From an uncultured Lachnospiraceae bacterium (GTDB lineage: Bacteria > Bacillota > Clostridia > Lachnospirales > Lachnospiraceae), in NCBI GenBank assembly GCA_947626775.1, contig CANQTL010000025.1, positions 1 to 47,576 on the forward strand: a DNA stretch of 47,576 nucleotides. Direction: 5' to 3'. The translations under genes were made by a program, and so were the position numbers. The notes under the pieces were generated by a model. That model saw nothing but the letters and a program-made list of their open reading frames with translations, ran no database searches and was not told where the DNA came from. Of this stretch, positions 14,748 to 26,882 are shown in pieces; within the stretch, counting starts at the first letter, position 1; every line of letters starts with the position of its first letter.

Positions 14748-15905
14748 CTACGAAGATCCAGACGGAATGTAGCGATTATAGATCTCTACATGGTCATAAA
14801 TACATCTCCAGCCGCTCGTGGAATCCACCGTAACGCAGATATACGACATCCCGTCCGCGCACTCCTGCATACTTACCGCACAGTTTCCGGACTGTACCAC
14901 ATAGCCGGTCTTACCGCCGACGACCAGTCCTCCCGTATCCTTATCCTCGATCCTTCTCAGGAACCAGTTGGAAATTTCTATTCCTTCCGGATGTTCCGCC
15001 GTTGACGCGGTAGTATAAGTATGCGTGGACAAAACTTTCCTGCACCATTCGTTCTGCATGGCCGCTTTCATGATCACCGCCATATCGTATACGGTACAGT
15101 AATGGTTTTCATCATAGATTCCGACGCAATTCGTAAAATGCGCGCTGTCCGATATCCCGAGCTCCTCCAGCTTCGCATTCATTCTGTCCACAAACGCTTC
15201 CTGTGAACCGGCTGTATAAACCGCAAGTCCCAGGGCCGCGTCTCCGCCTGACGCAAGAACCGCCCCGTAAAACAAATCTTTTACCTTTATCTTTTCTCCA
15301 TCCAGAAAACCCACGCTGCTGCAGTCATTTACATAAGCGTAATCCGTGATCTCCAGCGTCATGGTAAAAGTGTCTTCCAGATCTTCCTCATCGATCGCCT
15401 CCGCGGCAACCAGGACGGTCAGCACCTTCGTCATGGACGCCGGAGAAATCCTGTCATAGGCGCCTTTCACCGAAATAATTTTATCCGTGTCCGCATTCAC
15501 CAGAATCGCATTGGAACTGATAACCTTTTCGGTGTCGATGTTGACCGTATCTGAATCCTCTTCAAATCGAAAAATCTGCGGTTTTGCTTTTTCTTCCGTA
15601 TCTTCCGCCGCGGAATCTTCTGTTTTCTCCTCGATCTGTTCCGGCGGCGTCTCCACGACAACCGGTTTTACTAAAGTATCTTTCTGATCGCTCTTTAAAT
15701 CCGGCTCCGCCCTATGCCCTGCCGCTTTTACACAGACTGCGGTCACAATACAGATGATTCCGAGAATCAGGGACAGCTTGATAAGACGAAGTTTTCTCTC
15801 CCTTCGTCTTCGTTCCAGCATACGGCGCTTCTGTCTCTGCGCCCGGCGCGCAAGATATTCTCTGTCCTCCGCATCGTCAAACATTCGTTCCATCTCGCCC
15901 CTCAT
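14748..15905 (-). CDS. D-alanyl-D-alanine carboxypeptidase (peptidase S11)
   Basis: A 385-residue membrane-anchored enzyme. A basic cytoplasmic stretch (residues 13-42) precedes one transmembrane helix at about 42-60; a low-complexity acidic linker follows, then the S11 penicillin-binding domain. The nucleophile motif is SMTK (Ser157, Lys160) and the third motif is KTG (332-334). The second motif, usually SGN, reads SGGD (219-222). These enzymes remove the terminal D-Ala of peptidoglycan stem peptides outside the membrane. The start ATG overlaps the ohrR stop by 4 bases (ATGA), indicating translational coupling with the peroxide operon. It lacks the C-terminal amphipathic anchor of DacA because it is tethered at its N-terminus. 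Confidence 0.87.
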   Translation of the reverse strand: MRGEMERMFDDAEDREYLARRAQRQKRRMLERRRRERKLRLIKLSLILGIICIVTAVCVKAAGHRAEPDLKSDQKDTLVKPVVVETPPEQIEEKTEDSAAEDTEEKAKPQIFRFEEDSDTVNIDTEKVISSNAILVNADTDKIISVKGAYDRISPASMTKVLTVLVAAEAIDEEDLEDTFTMTLEITDYAYVNDCSSVGFLDGEKIKVKDLFYGAVLASGGDAALGLAVYTAGSQEAFVDRMNAKLEELGISDSAHFTNCVGIYDENHYCTVYDMAVIMKAAMQNEWCRKVLSTHTYTTASTAEHPEGIEISNWFLRRIEDKDTGGLVVGGKTGYVVQSGNCAVSMQECADGMSYICVTVDSTSGWRCIYDHVEIYNRYIPSGSS

Positions 15906-16402
15906 AGCGTCTCTTTTGCAGCCGTCCGCCTGCGGCCAGCCGTTTCCCTGTCCTGGGTTCTGTCTCCGCAGTCCAGTTTGCCGAGCAGTTCATACAGAAT
16001 CTTATAGAGAGTTTTCGCCTTTTCCGGTTCAATATCCACACAGGCCGCGAAGCGTCGCGGCACGGTCAGCGCTTTTGTGCGCAGCGCTTCTCCTCTGTCA
16101 GTAATGGAGACAATCAGGTCCCGTTCATCCTCCTGTGAGCGGCGTCTTGTCACATATCCCTTTTCCTCCAGACGCTTCAAAAGCGGCGTCAGTGTGCTGG
16201 AATCGAGATACAGATATCCGCCGACTTCCTTTACACGCAGTTCCTTGTGTTCCCACATCACCATCATGGTGATATACTGCGTGTAGGTGAGATCGAGTTC
16301 GTCCAGATAAGGTTTATATGCCTTTACAATCTCCTTCGCGCAGGCATAGAGAGGAAAACAGATCTGATTCTCAAGTTTCAAAGGGTCTGATTGATCCGCC
16401 AT
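15902..16402 (-). CDS. ohrR: Organic peroxide sensor, OhrR-type MarR repressor
   Basis: A 166-residue MarR-family protein with close resemblance to Bacillus OhrR: LKLENQICFPLYA near the N-terminus, YKPYLDELDLTYTQY, WEHKELRVKEVG, LYLDSSTLTPLLKRLE (recognition helix) and RRSQEDERD (wing). The peroxide-sensing Cys15 and its partner tyrosines Tyr29 and Tyr40 fall at the same positions as in Bacillus. Additional cysteines (21, 121 and one near 144) leave open a 2-Cys mechanism like Xanthomonas OhrR. It follows the flavodoxin gene by 15 bases and is coupled to the carboxypeptidase gene. A matching operator palindrome lies upstream of the operon, so autoregulation is likely. Confidence 0.9.
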   Translation of the reverse strand: MADQSDPLKLENQICFPLYACAKEIVKAYKPYLDELDLTYTQYITMMVMWEHKELRVKEVGGYLYLDSSTLTPLLKRLEEKGYVTRRRSQEDERDLIVSITDRGEALRTKALTVPRRFAACVDIEPEKAKTLYKILYELLGKLDCGDRTQDRETAGRRRTAAKETL

Positions 16403-16417
16403 CGCTTCTGTTTCTCC

Positions 16418-16825
16418 TTATGATATGATTTTCCTCGCAAAATCGGCTGCAGCCTTTTGATCGTTTTCGTCCGGCCTGCCTTTATGGAGCATTGCAAAAG
16501 CGCCTCTGCAGGAAAATTCTTCCTCTGAAACGGGAATCTTTTTCTCCGCAAACAGTTTCTCCACATATTTTCGGGTAGATTTGACGGCGGCGGAAGTGCT
16601 GAAATTCACAACCCTGCCAACTGACACGCTGATACCGCTTATGAATTTTTTCACTTCGTCGTCAACGTCGAAAGCGTAAGGCGCGCTGCCCAGAAACAGA
16701 ATATCCACATCTTTGTCCAGAGGCTCCGATACCGTTTTGGCCTCCACACCGACGGCCTCCGCGATCGCCTTTGCAATTTTGGCCGTATTGCCGCCCCTCG
16801 AATAATATCGTACCGCTATATTCAT
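16418..16825 (-). CDS. Flavodoxin-like protein
   Basis: A short flavodoxin-fold protein of about 135 residues. The N-terminal FMN phosphate loop reads YYSRGGNTAKIAKAIAEA, in line with the (T/S)xTGxT-like loop of flavodoxin-domain proteins, and a second strand LFLGSAPYAFDVDD follows the usual order. The 90s region (FSTSAAVKST) replaces the second FMN loop. It probably carries electrons in a cytoplasmic reductive system, here plausibly for peroxide or thiol repair, given its place between glutathione peroxidase and ohrR. The start is the ATG with AAGGAG 8 bases upstream; a TTG two codons earlier would overlap that spacing. Confidence 0.8.
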   Translation of the reverse strand: MNIAVRYYSRGGNTAKIAKAIAEAVGVEAKTVSEPLDKDVDILFLGSAPYAFDVDDEVKKFISGISVSVGRVVNFSTSAAVKSTRKYVEKLFAEKKIPVSEEEFSCRGAFAMLHKGRPDENDQKAAADFARKIIS

Positions 16826-16861
16826 AACCAATCTCCTTTATCTACATTCAGAATTGAAATA

Positions 16862-17401
16862 CTACAGAAGCTCCTCCACCTTTTCCTTAACCGTATCAAG
16901 CGATTCGGTCGGCTCAAAGCGGGCGGCAATCTCGCCGTTTCTGTCGATCAGAAACTTCGTAAAGTTCCACTTGATATTGCCGTTGTTTTTATAATCTTTG
17001 TCCATCTTCTTGACGACGCCTTTTAACATAAGTCCCATCGGACCGCTGAATCCGGCAAATGTGGTATGCTCCGTGAGATACCGATAGAGCGGAATCGCAT
17101 TCTCTCCGTTGACGTCGATCTTGGCAAACTGCGGAAAAGTAATGCCATAGCGCCCGGTACAGAAACTGTGGATCTCCTCGTCGCTGCCCGGCGCCTGCCC
17201 CGCAAACTGGTTGCAGGGGAAGTCCAGAATTTCCAACCCGTCCTTCTGGTGCAGCTCATACAGATCCTGTAACTCGTCATACTGCGGCGTAAACCCGCAG
17301 CCTGTCGCTGTGTTGACGATCAACAGCACCTTACCCTTATAATCTGACAGGGCAACTTCGCTGCCGTCCTGCGCTTTGATCTTGAAATCATAGATACCCA
17401 T
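16862..17401 (-). CDS. Glutathione peroxidase family thiol peroxidase
   Basis: About 179 residues of the thioredoxin-fold glutathione peroxidase family. The peroxidatic residue is Cys35 in NTATGCGFTPQY, where animal enzymes have selenocysteine; FPCNQF (with Gln65) and WNFTKFL give the rest of the catalytic tetrad. Bacterial cysteine homologues usually draw on thioredoxin rather than glutathione and reduce hydroperoxides in the cytoplasm. The start is the ATG seven codons into the longest frame, because AGGAGG sits 7 bases before it. First gene of a leftward operon with flavodoxin, ohrR and a DD-carboxypeptidase, under a strong promoter and an OhrR-like operator. Confidence 0.92.
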   Translation of the reverse strand: MGIYDFKIKAQDGSEVALSDYKGKVLLIVNTATGCGFTPQYDELQDLYELHQKDGLEILDFPCNQFAGQAPGSDEEIHSFCTGRYGITFPQFAKIDVNGENAIPLYRYLTEHTTFAGFSGPMGLMLKGVVKKMDKDYKNNGNIKWNFTKFLIDRNGEIAARFEPTESLDTVKEKVEELL

Positions 17402-17455
17402 ATCGTAACCTCCTATCATTTTTACAAGATTTAATCTCGCACTATTGATAAAATC

Positions 17456-17484
17456 TTTATATCACTTCCTCAGGATATTGTCAA
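17456..17484 (-). promoter_or_regulatory. Promoter of the peroxidase-ohrR operon
   Basis: On the minus strand TTGACA (17479-17484), 17 bases, TATAAA (17456-17461): near-consensus sigma-A promoter 55 bases before the glutathione peroxidase start. The OhrR-like palindrome ends 10 bases upstream of its -35. Confidence 0.8.
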
Positions 17485-17493
17485 GACTTTAGA

Positions 17494-17509
17494 TACAACT
17501 TGAATTGTA
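17494..17509. promoter_or_regulatory. OhrR-like operator
   Basis: TACAACTTGAATTGTA closely matches the Bacillus OhrR operator half-sites (TACAATT/AATTGTA): outer TACAA and TTGTA are perfect inverted repeats. It overlaps the -35 of the rightward promoter and lies just upstream of the leftward one. A further TACAATTCTA at 17523-17532 could be a second, degenerate half-site. Binding is inferred. Confidence 0.65.
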
Positions 17510-17528
17510 CGGGTTGTTATGCTACAAT
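17500..17528 (+). promoter_or_regulatory. Divergent promoter toward the glycosyltransferases
   Basis: TTGAAT (17500-17505), 17 bases, TACAAT (17523-17528) with TGC before the -10. The -35 lies inside the OhrR-like palindrome, so a bound repressor should block it. Confidence 0.55.
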
Positions 17529-17603
17529 TCTATCAGCTGTATAGGGGCTGTCACGCGCCTGTACGGTTTCTGTTCTGCCTATTACTTTTAGAGGACCCCG
17601 CCT

Positions 17604-18332
17604 ATGGATTCTTTATTTATCGTTATGCCCGCTTATAACGAAGAATTCAATATTGAGGCTGTTGTACACCAATGGTATCCCATTCTCGCCGACAAAGATC
17701 CGAAATCCCGTCTTGTCATTGCGGACGAGGGAAGCACGGACCGCACGCATGAAATTCTTGTCCGTCTGCAGGATAAGCTGCAGCAGCTTGAGATCCTGTC
17801 CGACACCGGACGTCAGCACGGGCCAAAGGTGATGGCTCTCTATGATTATGCAGTCAGACAGGGCGCAGACTATATCTTTCAGACAGATTCCGACGGACAG
17901 ACCAATCCCGATGAGTTTGAAGAATTCTGGCAGTTGAGAAAATCATATACCGGCATATTCGGACACAGAAAGGTCCGCGGCGACGGAAGAGTCCGAGCGT
18001 TTGTAGAACAGATCGTATGTTTTCTTTTGAAGTTATACTTCGGCGTCAGAATACCGGACGCCAACGCTCCTTTCCGCCTGATGCAGACACATACCCTGCA
18101 AAAATATCTGTATAAGCTGCCGTCGGACTATAACATTCCCAATATTATGATAACGACATACTATGTATTCTATAAGGAAGATACCGCATTTCGGACAATA
18201 TCGTTTAAACCGCGGCAGGGCGGCGCAAATTCTGTCAATCTTTTCCGTATATGCAGGATAGGGTGGCAGGCTCTGAAAGACTTCAGAATATTCAAAAAGG
18301 ACATGAAGGAAAATACATATGCATATAAATAA
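17604..18332 (+). CDS. Family 2 glycosyltransferase
   Basis: A 242-residue GT-A fold enzyme. FIVMPAYNEEFNIEAVV starts the nucleotide-sugar domain, IADEGSTDRT supplies the first aspartate and QTDSDGQ (Asp95, Asp97) the metal-binding DxD. It lacks C-terminal membrane helices, although hydrophobic segments near residues 130-145 may touch the membrane. It resembles polyprenol-phosphate glycosyltransferases that load lipid carriers, which fits the overlapping next gene, a GT-C type membrane protein that would use such a lipid-linked sugar. GAGGA stands 8 bases before the ATG. The pair is probably involved in decorating a cell-surface polymer; the sugar and acceptor are not determinable here. Confidence 0.85.
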   Translation: MDSLFIVMPAYNEEFNIEAVVHQWYPILADKDPKSRLVIADEGSTDRTHEILVRLQDKLQQLEILSDTGRQHGPKVMALYDYAVRQGADYIFQTDSDGQTNPDEFEEFWQLRKSYTGIFGHRKVRGDGRVRAFVEQIVCFLLKLYFGVRIPDANAPFRLMQTHTLQKYLYKLPSDYNIPNIMITTYYVFYKEDTAFRTISFKPRQGGANSVNLFRICRIGWQALKDFRIFKKDMKENTYAYK

Positions 18333-19845
18333 CAGGCAAATCGACGATATTCATAAAGAAAAAATATTCGAGATTCTGACATTCGGATTTTTCTTATTCA
18401 TGATGATTTTCAGGCTGATGCACTCTGCCCTGTGGGGCGACGAATGGACGGAATACAAATTTTCACAGGCGCATATTCTCAACGGTGATCTGTATCGCAA
18501 TATCATTTCTACTTTTCAGCCTCCCTTATATAATTTCATCATGCATTTCTGGCTAAAAGCGGGAACATCTATCGTATGGTTCAGGAGTTTTAATATTTTT
18601 CTGGGATTTCTTTCAGGGATATTTTTGTTTCGTTCTCTGACGGTACTGTATAGCAGAAAAACAGCCTGCGCGGCGCTGTGCATATTGGCGGTGTGCTACC
18701 AGTGGATCTATTGCATACAGGAATGCTCGGAATATGCGTTGATGCTGTGCGCATTATTCGGAGCGCTCTGTTTTTATATCCTCTCATTCAAACAATTTAC
18801 TTATTTTAGAATGGTGATGTTTGTCCTGTGCGCGATTGCCTCGATCTACAGCCAGTACGGTGCTGTCTTCGTCGCGCTGCCGCTTTTGCTCCTGTTCTTT
18901 CTTGGCAATATATTTGATAAGAATACAAATAAGGTCAGAAAAATATGGATTGTCGTCATCTATCTGGGAAGTTTTGTCATAGCCGCTCTTCCGCTGTATT
19001 TCTATTTTTTGAGATTACAGATGAGCGGTAACAAAATAACTGAAAATAAAGTAAGCCTAACGCCGGAATTATTTATGGATTTTCCTTTTTGTCTCGGTAA
19101 AATCATAGGATATTTCTTTCATCTGTATCCCGGTGAAGATATGTGGTCTTTTCTGTTCAGCATAGCAGGCTTTCTCCTGATAAGTCTTTCTGTCATGCTG
19201 GTCGTCAGAAAATCATCCTCAAATGACGGCTGGGTGAAAAAAAGTCTCCTGATCTGTACATGGATAGGCTATTTTATGCATTATCTGCTTGTTCGTCTTC
19301 ATATATATGCAATGACACATCCCGGAGAGAGCAGCGGATTTTACTGCAGATACAGCTATTTTTATCTTCCTCTGTTATGCCTGGCGGTACCCGTCGTAAT
19401 ACTGGAATACAAAGCTGCTGCCGACAGAGAAGTATATCCCGCCATACTTAAATATACGGTCGGAATCCTGTGCGCGTCGATCATCGGCTTATCATTTTGT
19501 TCGACTATAAAAAACTGGAATAAATCTCTGGACAACGAATTTGCCAAAATATGGCTGGAGCACAACGGATGGGAGGACACGACATATCTGTATGGCTGTG
19601 CTCCGGACGGATTTCAATACTATATTTCCCATTCAAAAGAATATCGGGAAGGATTTTTGGACAAAGCCACGACTGCTATAGATATCAATAATCTGCCGAC
19701 CAGATTCTGGGCATGGCGTACCAACTGGGGCGGAGATAAATGGCAGGAAACCATAGATAAGGCAAAATCGCTTGGATACAATGTCATTATATATAATGAC
19801 TCGGAATATGAAGGACAGTTAGCGTACTGCAGCTTCGATAATTAA
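18319..19845 (+). CDS. GT-C type membrane glycosyltransferase (ArnT/PMT-like)
   Basis: A 508-residue protein with about ten transmembrane helices. After the first helix comes ALWGDEWTEY (Asp41, Glu42), the acidic pair at the first extracytoplasmic loop that is catalytic in GT39/GT83-type enzymes. Further on, QPPLYNFIMHFWLK matches the conserved PPLxY element of the same superfamily. The last 100 residues (DDTTYLYGCAPDG and after) form an extracytoplasmic soluble domain. Such enzymes move a sugar from a polyprenyl-phosphate donor to a surface acceptor. The start overlaps the upstream glycosyltransferase by 14 bases, so donor synthesis and transfer are likely coupled. A strong hairpin terminator follows. 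Confidence 0.8.
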   Translation: MHINNRQIDDIHKEKIFEILTFGFFLFMMIFRLMHSALWGDEWTEYKFSQAHILNGDLYRNIISTFQPPLYNFIMHFWLKAGTSIVWFRSFNIFLGFLSGIFLFRSLTVLYSRKTACAALCILAVCYQWIYCIQECSEYALMLCALFGALCFYILSFKQFTYFRMVMFVLCAIASIYSQYGAVFVALPLLLLFFLGNIFDKNTNKVRKIWIVVIYLGSFVIAALPLYFYFLRLQMSGNKITENKVSLTPELFMDFPFCLGKIIGYFFHLYPGEDMWSFLFSIAGFLLISLSVMLVVRKSSSNDGWVKKSLLICTWIGYFMHYLLVRLHIYAMTHPGESSGFYCRYSYFYLPLLCLAVPVVILEYKAAADREVYPAILKYTVGILCASIIGLSFCSTIKNWNKSLDNEFAKIWLEHNGWEDTTYLYGCAPDGFQYYISHSKEYREGFLDKATTAIDINNLPTRFWAWRTNWGGDKWQETIDKAKSLGYNVIIYNDSEYEGQLAYCSFDN

Positions 19846-19848
19846 ACA

Positions 19849-19903
19849 GGCGGCAGATTCTCACAGACAGACATGTCTTTCGTGAGAACTGCCGCCATAT
19901 TTT
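19849..19903. terminator. Bidirectional intrinsic terminator
   Basis: A long hairpin: GGCGGCAG with CTGCCGCC (19889-19896), continued by TTCTCAC/GTGAGAA and an inner AGACA/TGTCT. ATATTTT follows on the plus strand and TGTTTAATT on the minus strand. It separates the glycosyltransferase gene from the convergent gyrA. Confidence 0.85.
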
Positions 19904-19928
19904 AACCTCATTTATTTTTTGCGGTCAA

Positions 19929-22496
19929 TCACTCTTCCTCTTCCTTAGGCAGCGTCACTTCCTTGCCGTCATCGTCAGGAAGATTGTATTTCTCATCCTC
20001 TGGAATATCCTCCATCGCATCCTCGATATTCTCAAATTCCTTATTTCCGTCGCTGATCTTTTCGCGGACTTTGGCGATCTTCGCAACTTTCACATTGTCG
20101 TCCAGATTGATCATCTTGACGCCCGATGTGATCCTGCCGAGCGTAGAGATATCTTCCATGCGAAGCTGTATGATGATACCCTCTGTCGTGATCATCATGA
20201 TCTCGTGATCATCGTTGACAGCCTTGACGCCGACTACATCACCGGTCTTCTCCGTGATCTTATAACACTTGACACCCTTGCCGCCGCGCTTCTGTACCGT
20301 AAATTCATTCAGATAAGTACGCTTGCCGAGACCGTTCTCTGATACGATCAGCAGAGAATCGCCCTGGTGGTCGAGCTGCATACCGACAATCTCGTCTCCA
20401 TCGGACAGGTTCATGCCGATCACGCCCATAGAAGCGCGCCCCGTAGGCCGCACGTCTGTTTCCCTGAAACGAATGCACATACCGAGTTTCGTCACGAGGA
20501 AGATTTCCGTATCGTTGGAAGTCGTCTTCACCTCGATCAGTTCGTCGTCCTCGCGGAGATTGATGGCGATCAATCCGTTCTTGCGCACATTATTGTACTC
20601 CATGACGGAAGTCTTCTTGACGATGCCTTTCTTCGTCACCATGAAGAGATTTTTGTCTTCCTCATATTCTTTAATCGGAATCATGGCGGAAATTTTCTCC
20701 CCGGGATTCAGCTGTAAGATATTGACGATGGCGATACCCCTCGACGTCCGGCTCGATTCCGGTATCTCATAGGCTTTCAGCCGGTACACGCGCCCCAGGT
20801 TCGTAAAGAACATCAGATAATGGTGCGTCGTCGTCATAAGCAGATCTTCGATATAATCTTCCTCGATGGTCTGCATTCCCTTGATTCCCTTGCCGCCGCG
20901 GTTCTGTGCCTTGAAATTGTCCACGGTCATGCGCTTCACATAGCCGAGACTGGTCATGGCGATCACGGTATTCTCCCTCGGGATCAGGTCTTCCATATTG
21001 ATGTCGTAGACGTCGAATCCAATCTGGCTTCTCCTGTCGTCGCCGTACTTCTCAGCGATCATCAGAAGTTCTTCTTTAATCACGCCGAGCAGCAGCTTCT
21101 CATCCGCCAGAATCGCTTTCAGTTCTGCGATCTTCGCCACCAGTTCCTTATGTTCATTCTCAATCTTCTCCCGCTCCAGACCCGTCAGCGCGCGCAGACG
21201 CATATCCACGATAGCCTGTGACTGCGCGTCGGACAATTCAAAGCGCTCCATCAGTCTTTCTTTTGCGATCTGGGTCGTCTGGCTGTTCCGGATAATCTGT
21301 ATCACTTCATCGATGTGGTCCAGAGCGATGAGCAGACCCTGTAAAATATGATCTCTCTCTTCAGCCTTATTCAGGTCATATTTTATCCTTCTGGTGACAA
21401 CCTCTTCCTGATGCTGCAGATAATAGGTGAGCATATCGAGAAGATTCATGACCTTCGGCTCATTATTGACGAGAGCCAGCATGATCACGCCGAAGGAATC
21501 CTGCATCTGTGTGTGCTTGTAGAGCTGATTCAGGATTACATTGGCGTTGGCGTCTCTGCGCAGTTCAATCACGATACGCGTGCCTTCCCGGTTCGTCTCG
21601 TCGCGAAGATCCGTGATGCCGTCGATCTTTTTCATTTTTACCAGATCAGCGATCTTGAGAATCAGATTCGCCTTGTTCACCATATAGGGAAGTTCCGTGA
21701 CGATAATCTGCGACTTGCCATTGGGAAGCGTCTCAATATCCGTCACGGCACGCACGCGCACTTTGCCGCGCCCTGTGCGGTAAGCCTCTTCGGCGCCTCT
21801 CGTTCCGAGAATAATGCCGCCTGTCGGGAAATCCGGCGCCTTGACGATACTCAATATTTCATCAATATCAGTCTTCCTGTTCTCATTTACCCTGTTGTCG
21901 ATAATCTTGACTACGGCGTTTGTCACCTCACGCAGATTGTGCGGCGGAATATTGGTCGCCATGCCGACGGCGATACCGGAAGTACCGTTTACCAGCAAAT
22001 TCGGATAACGGCTTGGCAGTACGACGGGCTCTTTCTCCGTGTCGTCGAAGTTCGGGACGAAATCTACCGTATCTTTGTTGATATCGGCAAGAAGTTCCAT
22101 CGAGATCTTGCTCAGTCTCGCCTCCGTGTAACGCATGGCTGCGGCGCCGTCGCCGTCCTCGGAACCGAAGTTTCCATGACCGTCCACCAGGGGATAACGG
22201 GTAGACCACTCCTGCGCCATATTGACCAGGGCGCCATAGATAGAACTGTCTCCGTGGGGATGGTATTTACCCATCGTATCGCCGACGATACGGGCGCTTT
22301 TTCTGTGCGGCTTATCCGGACCGTTATTCAGTTCTATCATGGAATACAGAACGCGCCTCTGCACGGGTTTCAGACCGTCTCTCACATCCGGAAGCGCACG
22401 GGCGGCGATAACGCTCATGGCATAATCGATGTAAGAATCTTCCATCTTTTTCTTGAGGTCCACTTCCTCGATCTTGTCAAATATTTTATCGTCCAT
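19929..22496 (-). CDS. gyrA: DNA gyrase subunit A
   Basis: About 855 residues, full length. The N-terminal winged-helix/tower region includes the active-site tyrosine Tyr123 in [11 protein letters not shown] and the quinolone pocket [12 protein letters not shown], where the serine is present but the acidic residue four further on (E. coli Asp87) is Gly88. The C-terminal beta-pinwheel contains the GyrA box-like [10 protein letters not shown] and [10 protein letters not shown]. An acidic tail ends the protein. Gyrase introduces negative supercoils as an A2B2 tetramer. The start is the ATG 6 bases after GAGG; the ATG two codons earlier touches that site directly. It follows gyrB by 18 bases in the dnaA-side operon. 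Confidence 0.98.
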   Translation of the reverse strand: MDDKIFDKIEEVDLKKKMEDSYIDYAMSVIAARALPDVRDGLKPVQRRVLYSMIELNNGPDKPHRKSARIVGDTMGKYHPHGDSSIYGALVNMAQEWSTRYPLVDGHGNFGSEDGDGAAAMRYTEARLSKISMELLADINKDTVDFVPNFDDTEKEPVVLPSRYPNLLVNGTSGIAVGMATNIPPHNLREVTNAVVKIIDNRVNENRKTDIDEILSIVKAPDFPTGGIILGTRGAEEAYRTGRGKVRVRAVTDIETLPNGKSQIIVTELPYMVNKANLILKIADLVKMKKIDGITDLRDETNREGTRIVIELRRDANANVILNQLYKHTQMQDSFGVIMLALVNNEPKVMNLLDMLTYYLQHQEEVVTRRIKYDLNKAEERDHILQGLLIALDHIDEVIQIIRNSQTTQIAKERLMERFELSDAQSQAIVDMRLRALTGLEREKIENEHKELVAKIAELKAILADEKLLLGVIKEELLMIAEKYGDDRRSQIGFDVYDINMEDLIPRENTVIAMTSLGYVKRMTVDNFKAQNRGGKGIKGMQTIEEDYIEDLLMTTTHHYLMFFTNLGRVYRLKAYEIPESSRTSRGIAIVNILQLNPGEKISAMIPIKEYEEDKNLFMVTKKGIVKKTSVMEYNNVRKNGLIAINLREDDELIEVKTTSNDTEIFLVTKLGMCIRFRETDVRPTGRASMGVIGMNLSDGDEIVGMQLDHQGDSLLIVSENGLGKRTYLNEFTVQKRGGKGVKCYKITEKTGDVVGVKAVNDDHEIMMITTEGIIIQLRMEDISTLGRITSGVKMINLDDNVKVAKIAKVREKISDGNKEFENIEDAMEDIPEDEKYNLPDDDGKEVTLPKEEEE

Positions 22497-22514
22497 TTTC
22501 ATCCTCGTTTTTCA

Positions 22515-25545
<3,031 letters not shown>

Positions 25546-25546
<1 letters not shown>

Positions 25547-25758
25547 CAGTTTTCTACCCTAACCAATTTTCCGTCAAATTCTATCACATCGCCGGCATAC
25601 ACCTTCTTACCGCGCTGCAGCACAGTCTCGCCGTTTACCTTCACAAGTCCCTCTTGGATCTCAGCCTTGGCGTCCACGCCGGAATCGGCCAGTCCCGCCA
25701 GTTTCATAGCCTGGCCCAACTTGATATAATCATCTCTGATTTGAATTATTTCCATCAT
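25546..25758 (-). CDS. yaaA: S4 domain RNA-binding protein (YaaA/RlbA-like)
   Basis: About 70 residues, essentially one S4 RNA-binding domain: IKLGQAMKLAGLADSGVDAKAEI followed by GLVKVNGETVLQRGKKVYAGDVIEF. This small protein sits between dnaN and recF in nearly all Firmicutes and is linked to large-subunit ribosome assembly in Bacillus. Start choice is uncertain: a GTG at 25764 and two ATGs (25758, 25755) are close together with only AAGTGA as a binding site. It lies 14-17 bases after dnaN and shares one base with recF. Confidence 0.93.
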
Positions 25759-25772
25759 TTTCACTTATATAC

Positions 25773-26882
25773 TCAGCTGACAGTAATAAAGTTTACCGGA
25801 AGGATCACGTAAATATAAGATTCTTCTGCGTTTCTGATAAAGCAGGGCGCCTTAGGATTTACCATATACAGATCTACTTCCTCATCGTCGATCACACGGA
25901 GAGAATCTATCAGAAACTTGGGATTAAATCCGATCATAAGATCTTTTCCTTCTTTGGATATATCGATCTCCTCATCCATGCTTCCCATGGTGGAATTCAT
26001 CTTCAATTCCATAGATCCGTCCATAATGTTGATGATAATAGGCTTCTTGTCCCCCTCCTTCACAAGAAGGGTCGCCCTGTCAATACAGTCGAGAAGTTCC
26101 TTTTTGTTGATTCTCACTTTCGTCTCATAATCGCTGGAAAGCATCTGATCAATGTTAAAATACTCTCCTTCGATCAGCCTGGAGACAACGATCGTCCTGT
26201 CGAACTCAAACAGAATATGTCTGTCCGTAAAGTAAATATTGACGTCTTTGTCCATATCTCCCGAAAGAATCTTGCTCACTTCGCTGAGCGTCTTGCCGGG
26301 TACGACTACTTTCTTGTCCGCATAGGAATTTTTGAGAGTAATCTTCCTGATGGAAATACGATGTCCGTCCAGAGAGACCACCTTCAGAGTATCGTTGCTT
26401 ATCTCAAACAATTCTCCCGTCATAAGTCTGTTGTTGTCATTGTCGGCAATGGAGAATATCGTCTGTCTGACGACTTCCTTCAGAGTAAACTGAGAAACCA
26501 TAACGCTGTCGTTTCTCTCGATTTCAGGCAGAAACGAAAAATCATCTCCCGGTTTTCCTATGATATTAAATTTAGCCTTTTCACATGTGATTGTCGTCAT
26601 GTAGGAATCGTTCGTTGTGATTGTGATATCGTTATCGGGAAGTTTTCTGACAATCTCCGAAAAAATCCTGGCGTCGAGAGCGATCATACCCTTCTCGATA
26701 ATCTCCCCGTCTATCACCGTCTCTATGCCAAGTTCCATATCGTTTGCCGTCAGTTTAATCTCGCCGTTTCTCGTATCGACAAGAATACATTCCAGGATAG
26801 ACATGGTCGTCTTGCTCGGAACAGCTTTGGAGACAGTCTGAACGCCGCTTACCAAGTTGGATTTCTTACATACGATTTTCAT
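25773..26882 (-). CDS. dnaN: DNA polymerase III beta sliding clamp
   Basis: A 369-residue clamp with three similar domains. It begins MKIVCKKSNLVSGVQTVSKAV, has the typical LTANDMELGIE and VPGKTLSEVSKI segments, and ends PVNFITVS, close to the usual P-(V/M)-R-L-type hydrophobic pocket tail (PVNF here). The dimeric ring tethers the replicative polymerase to DNA and recruits other proteins. AAAGGAAG lies about 10 bases before the ATG. It is separated from dnaA by 197 bases containing DnaA-box-like sites and its own promoter candidate, and is co-transcribed with yaaA, recF, gyrB and gyrA. Confidence 0.97.
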   Translation of the reverse strand: MKIVCKKSNLVSGVQTVSKAVPSKTTMSILECILVDTRNGEIKLTANDMELGIETVIDGEIIEKGMIALDARIFSEIVRKLPDNDITITTNDSYMTTITCEKAKFNIIGKPGDDFSFLPEIERNDSVMVSQFTLKEVVRQTIFSIADNDNNRLMTGELFEISNDTLKVVSLDGHRISIRKITLKNSYADKKVVVPGKTLSEVSKILSGDMDKDVNIYFTDRHILFEFDRTIVVSRLIEGEYFNIDQMLSSDYETKVRINKKELLDCIDRATLLVKEGDKKPIIINIMDGSMELKMNSTMGSMDEEIDISKEGKDLMIGFNPKFLIDSLRVIDDEEVDLYMVNPKAPCFIRNAEESYIYVILPVNFITVS

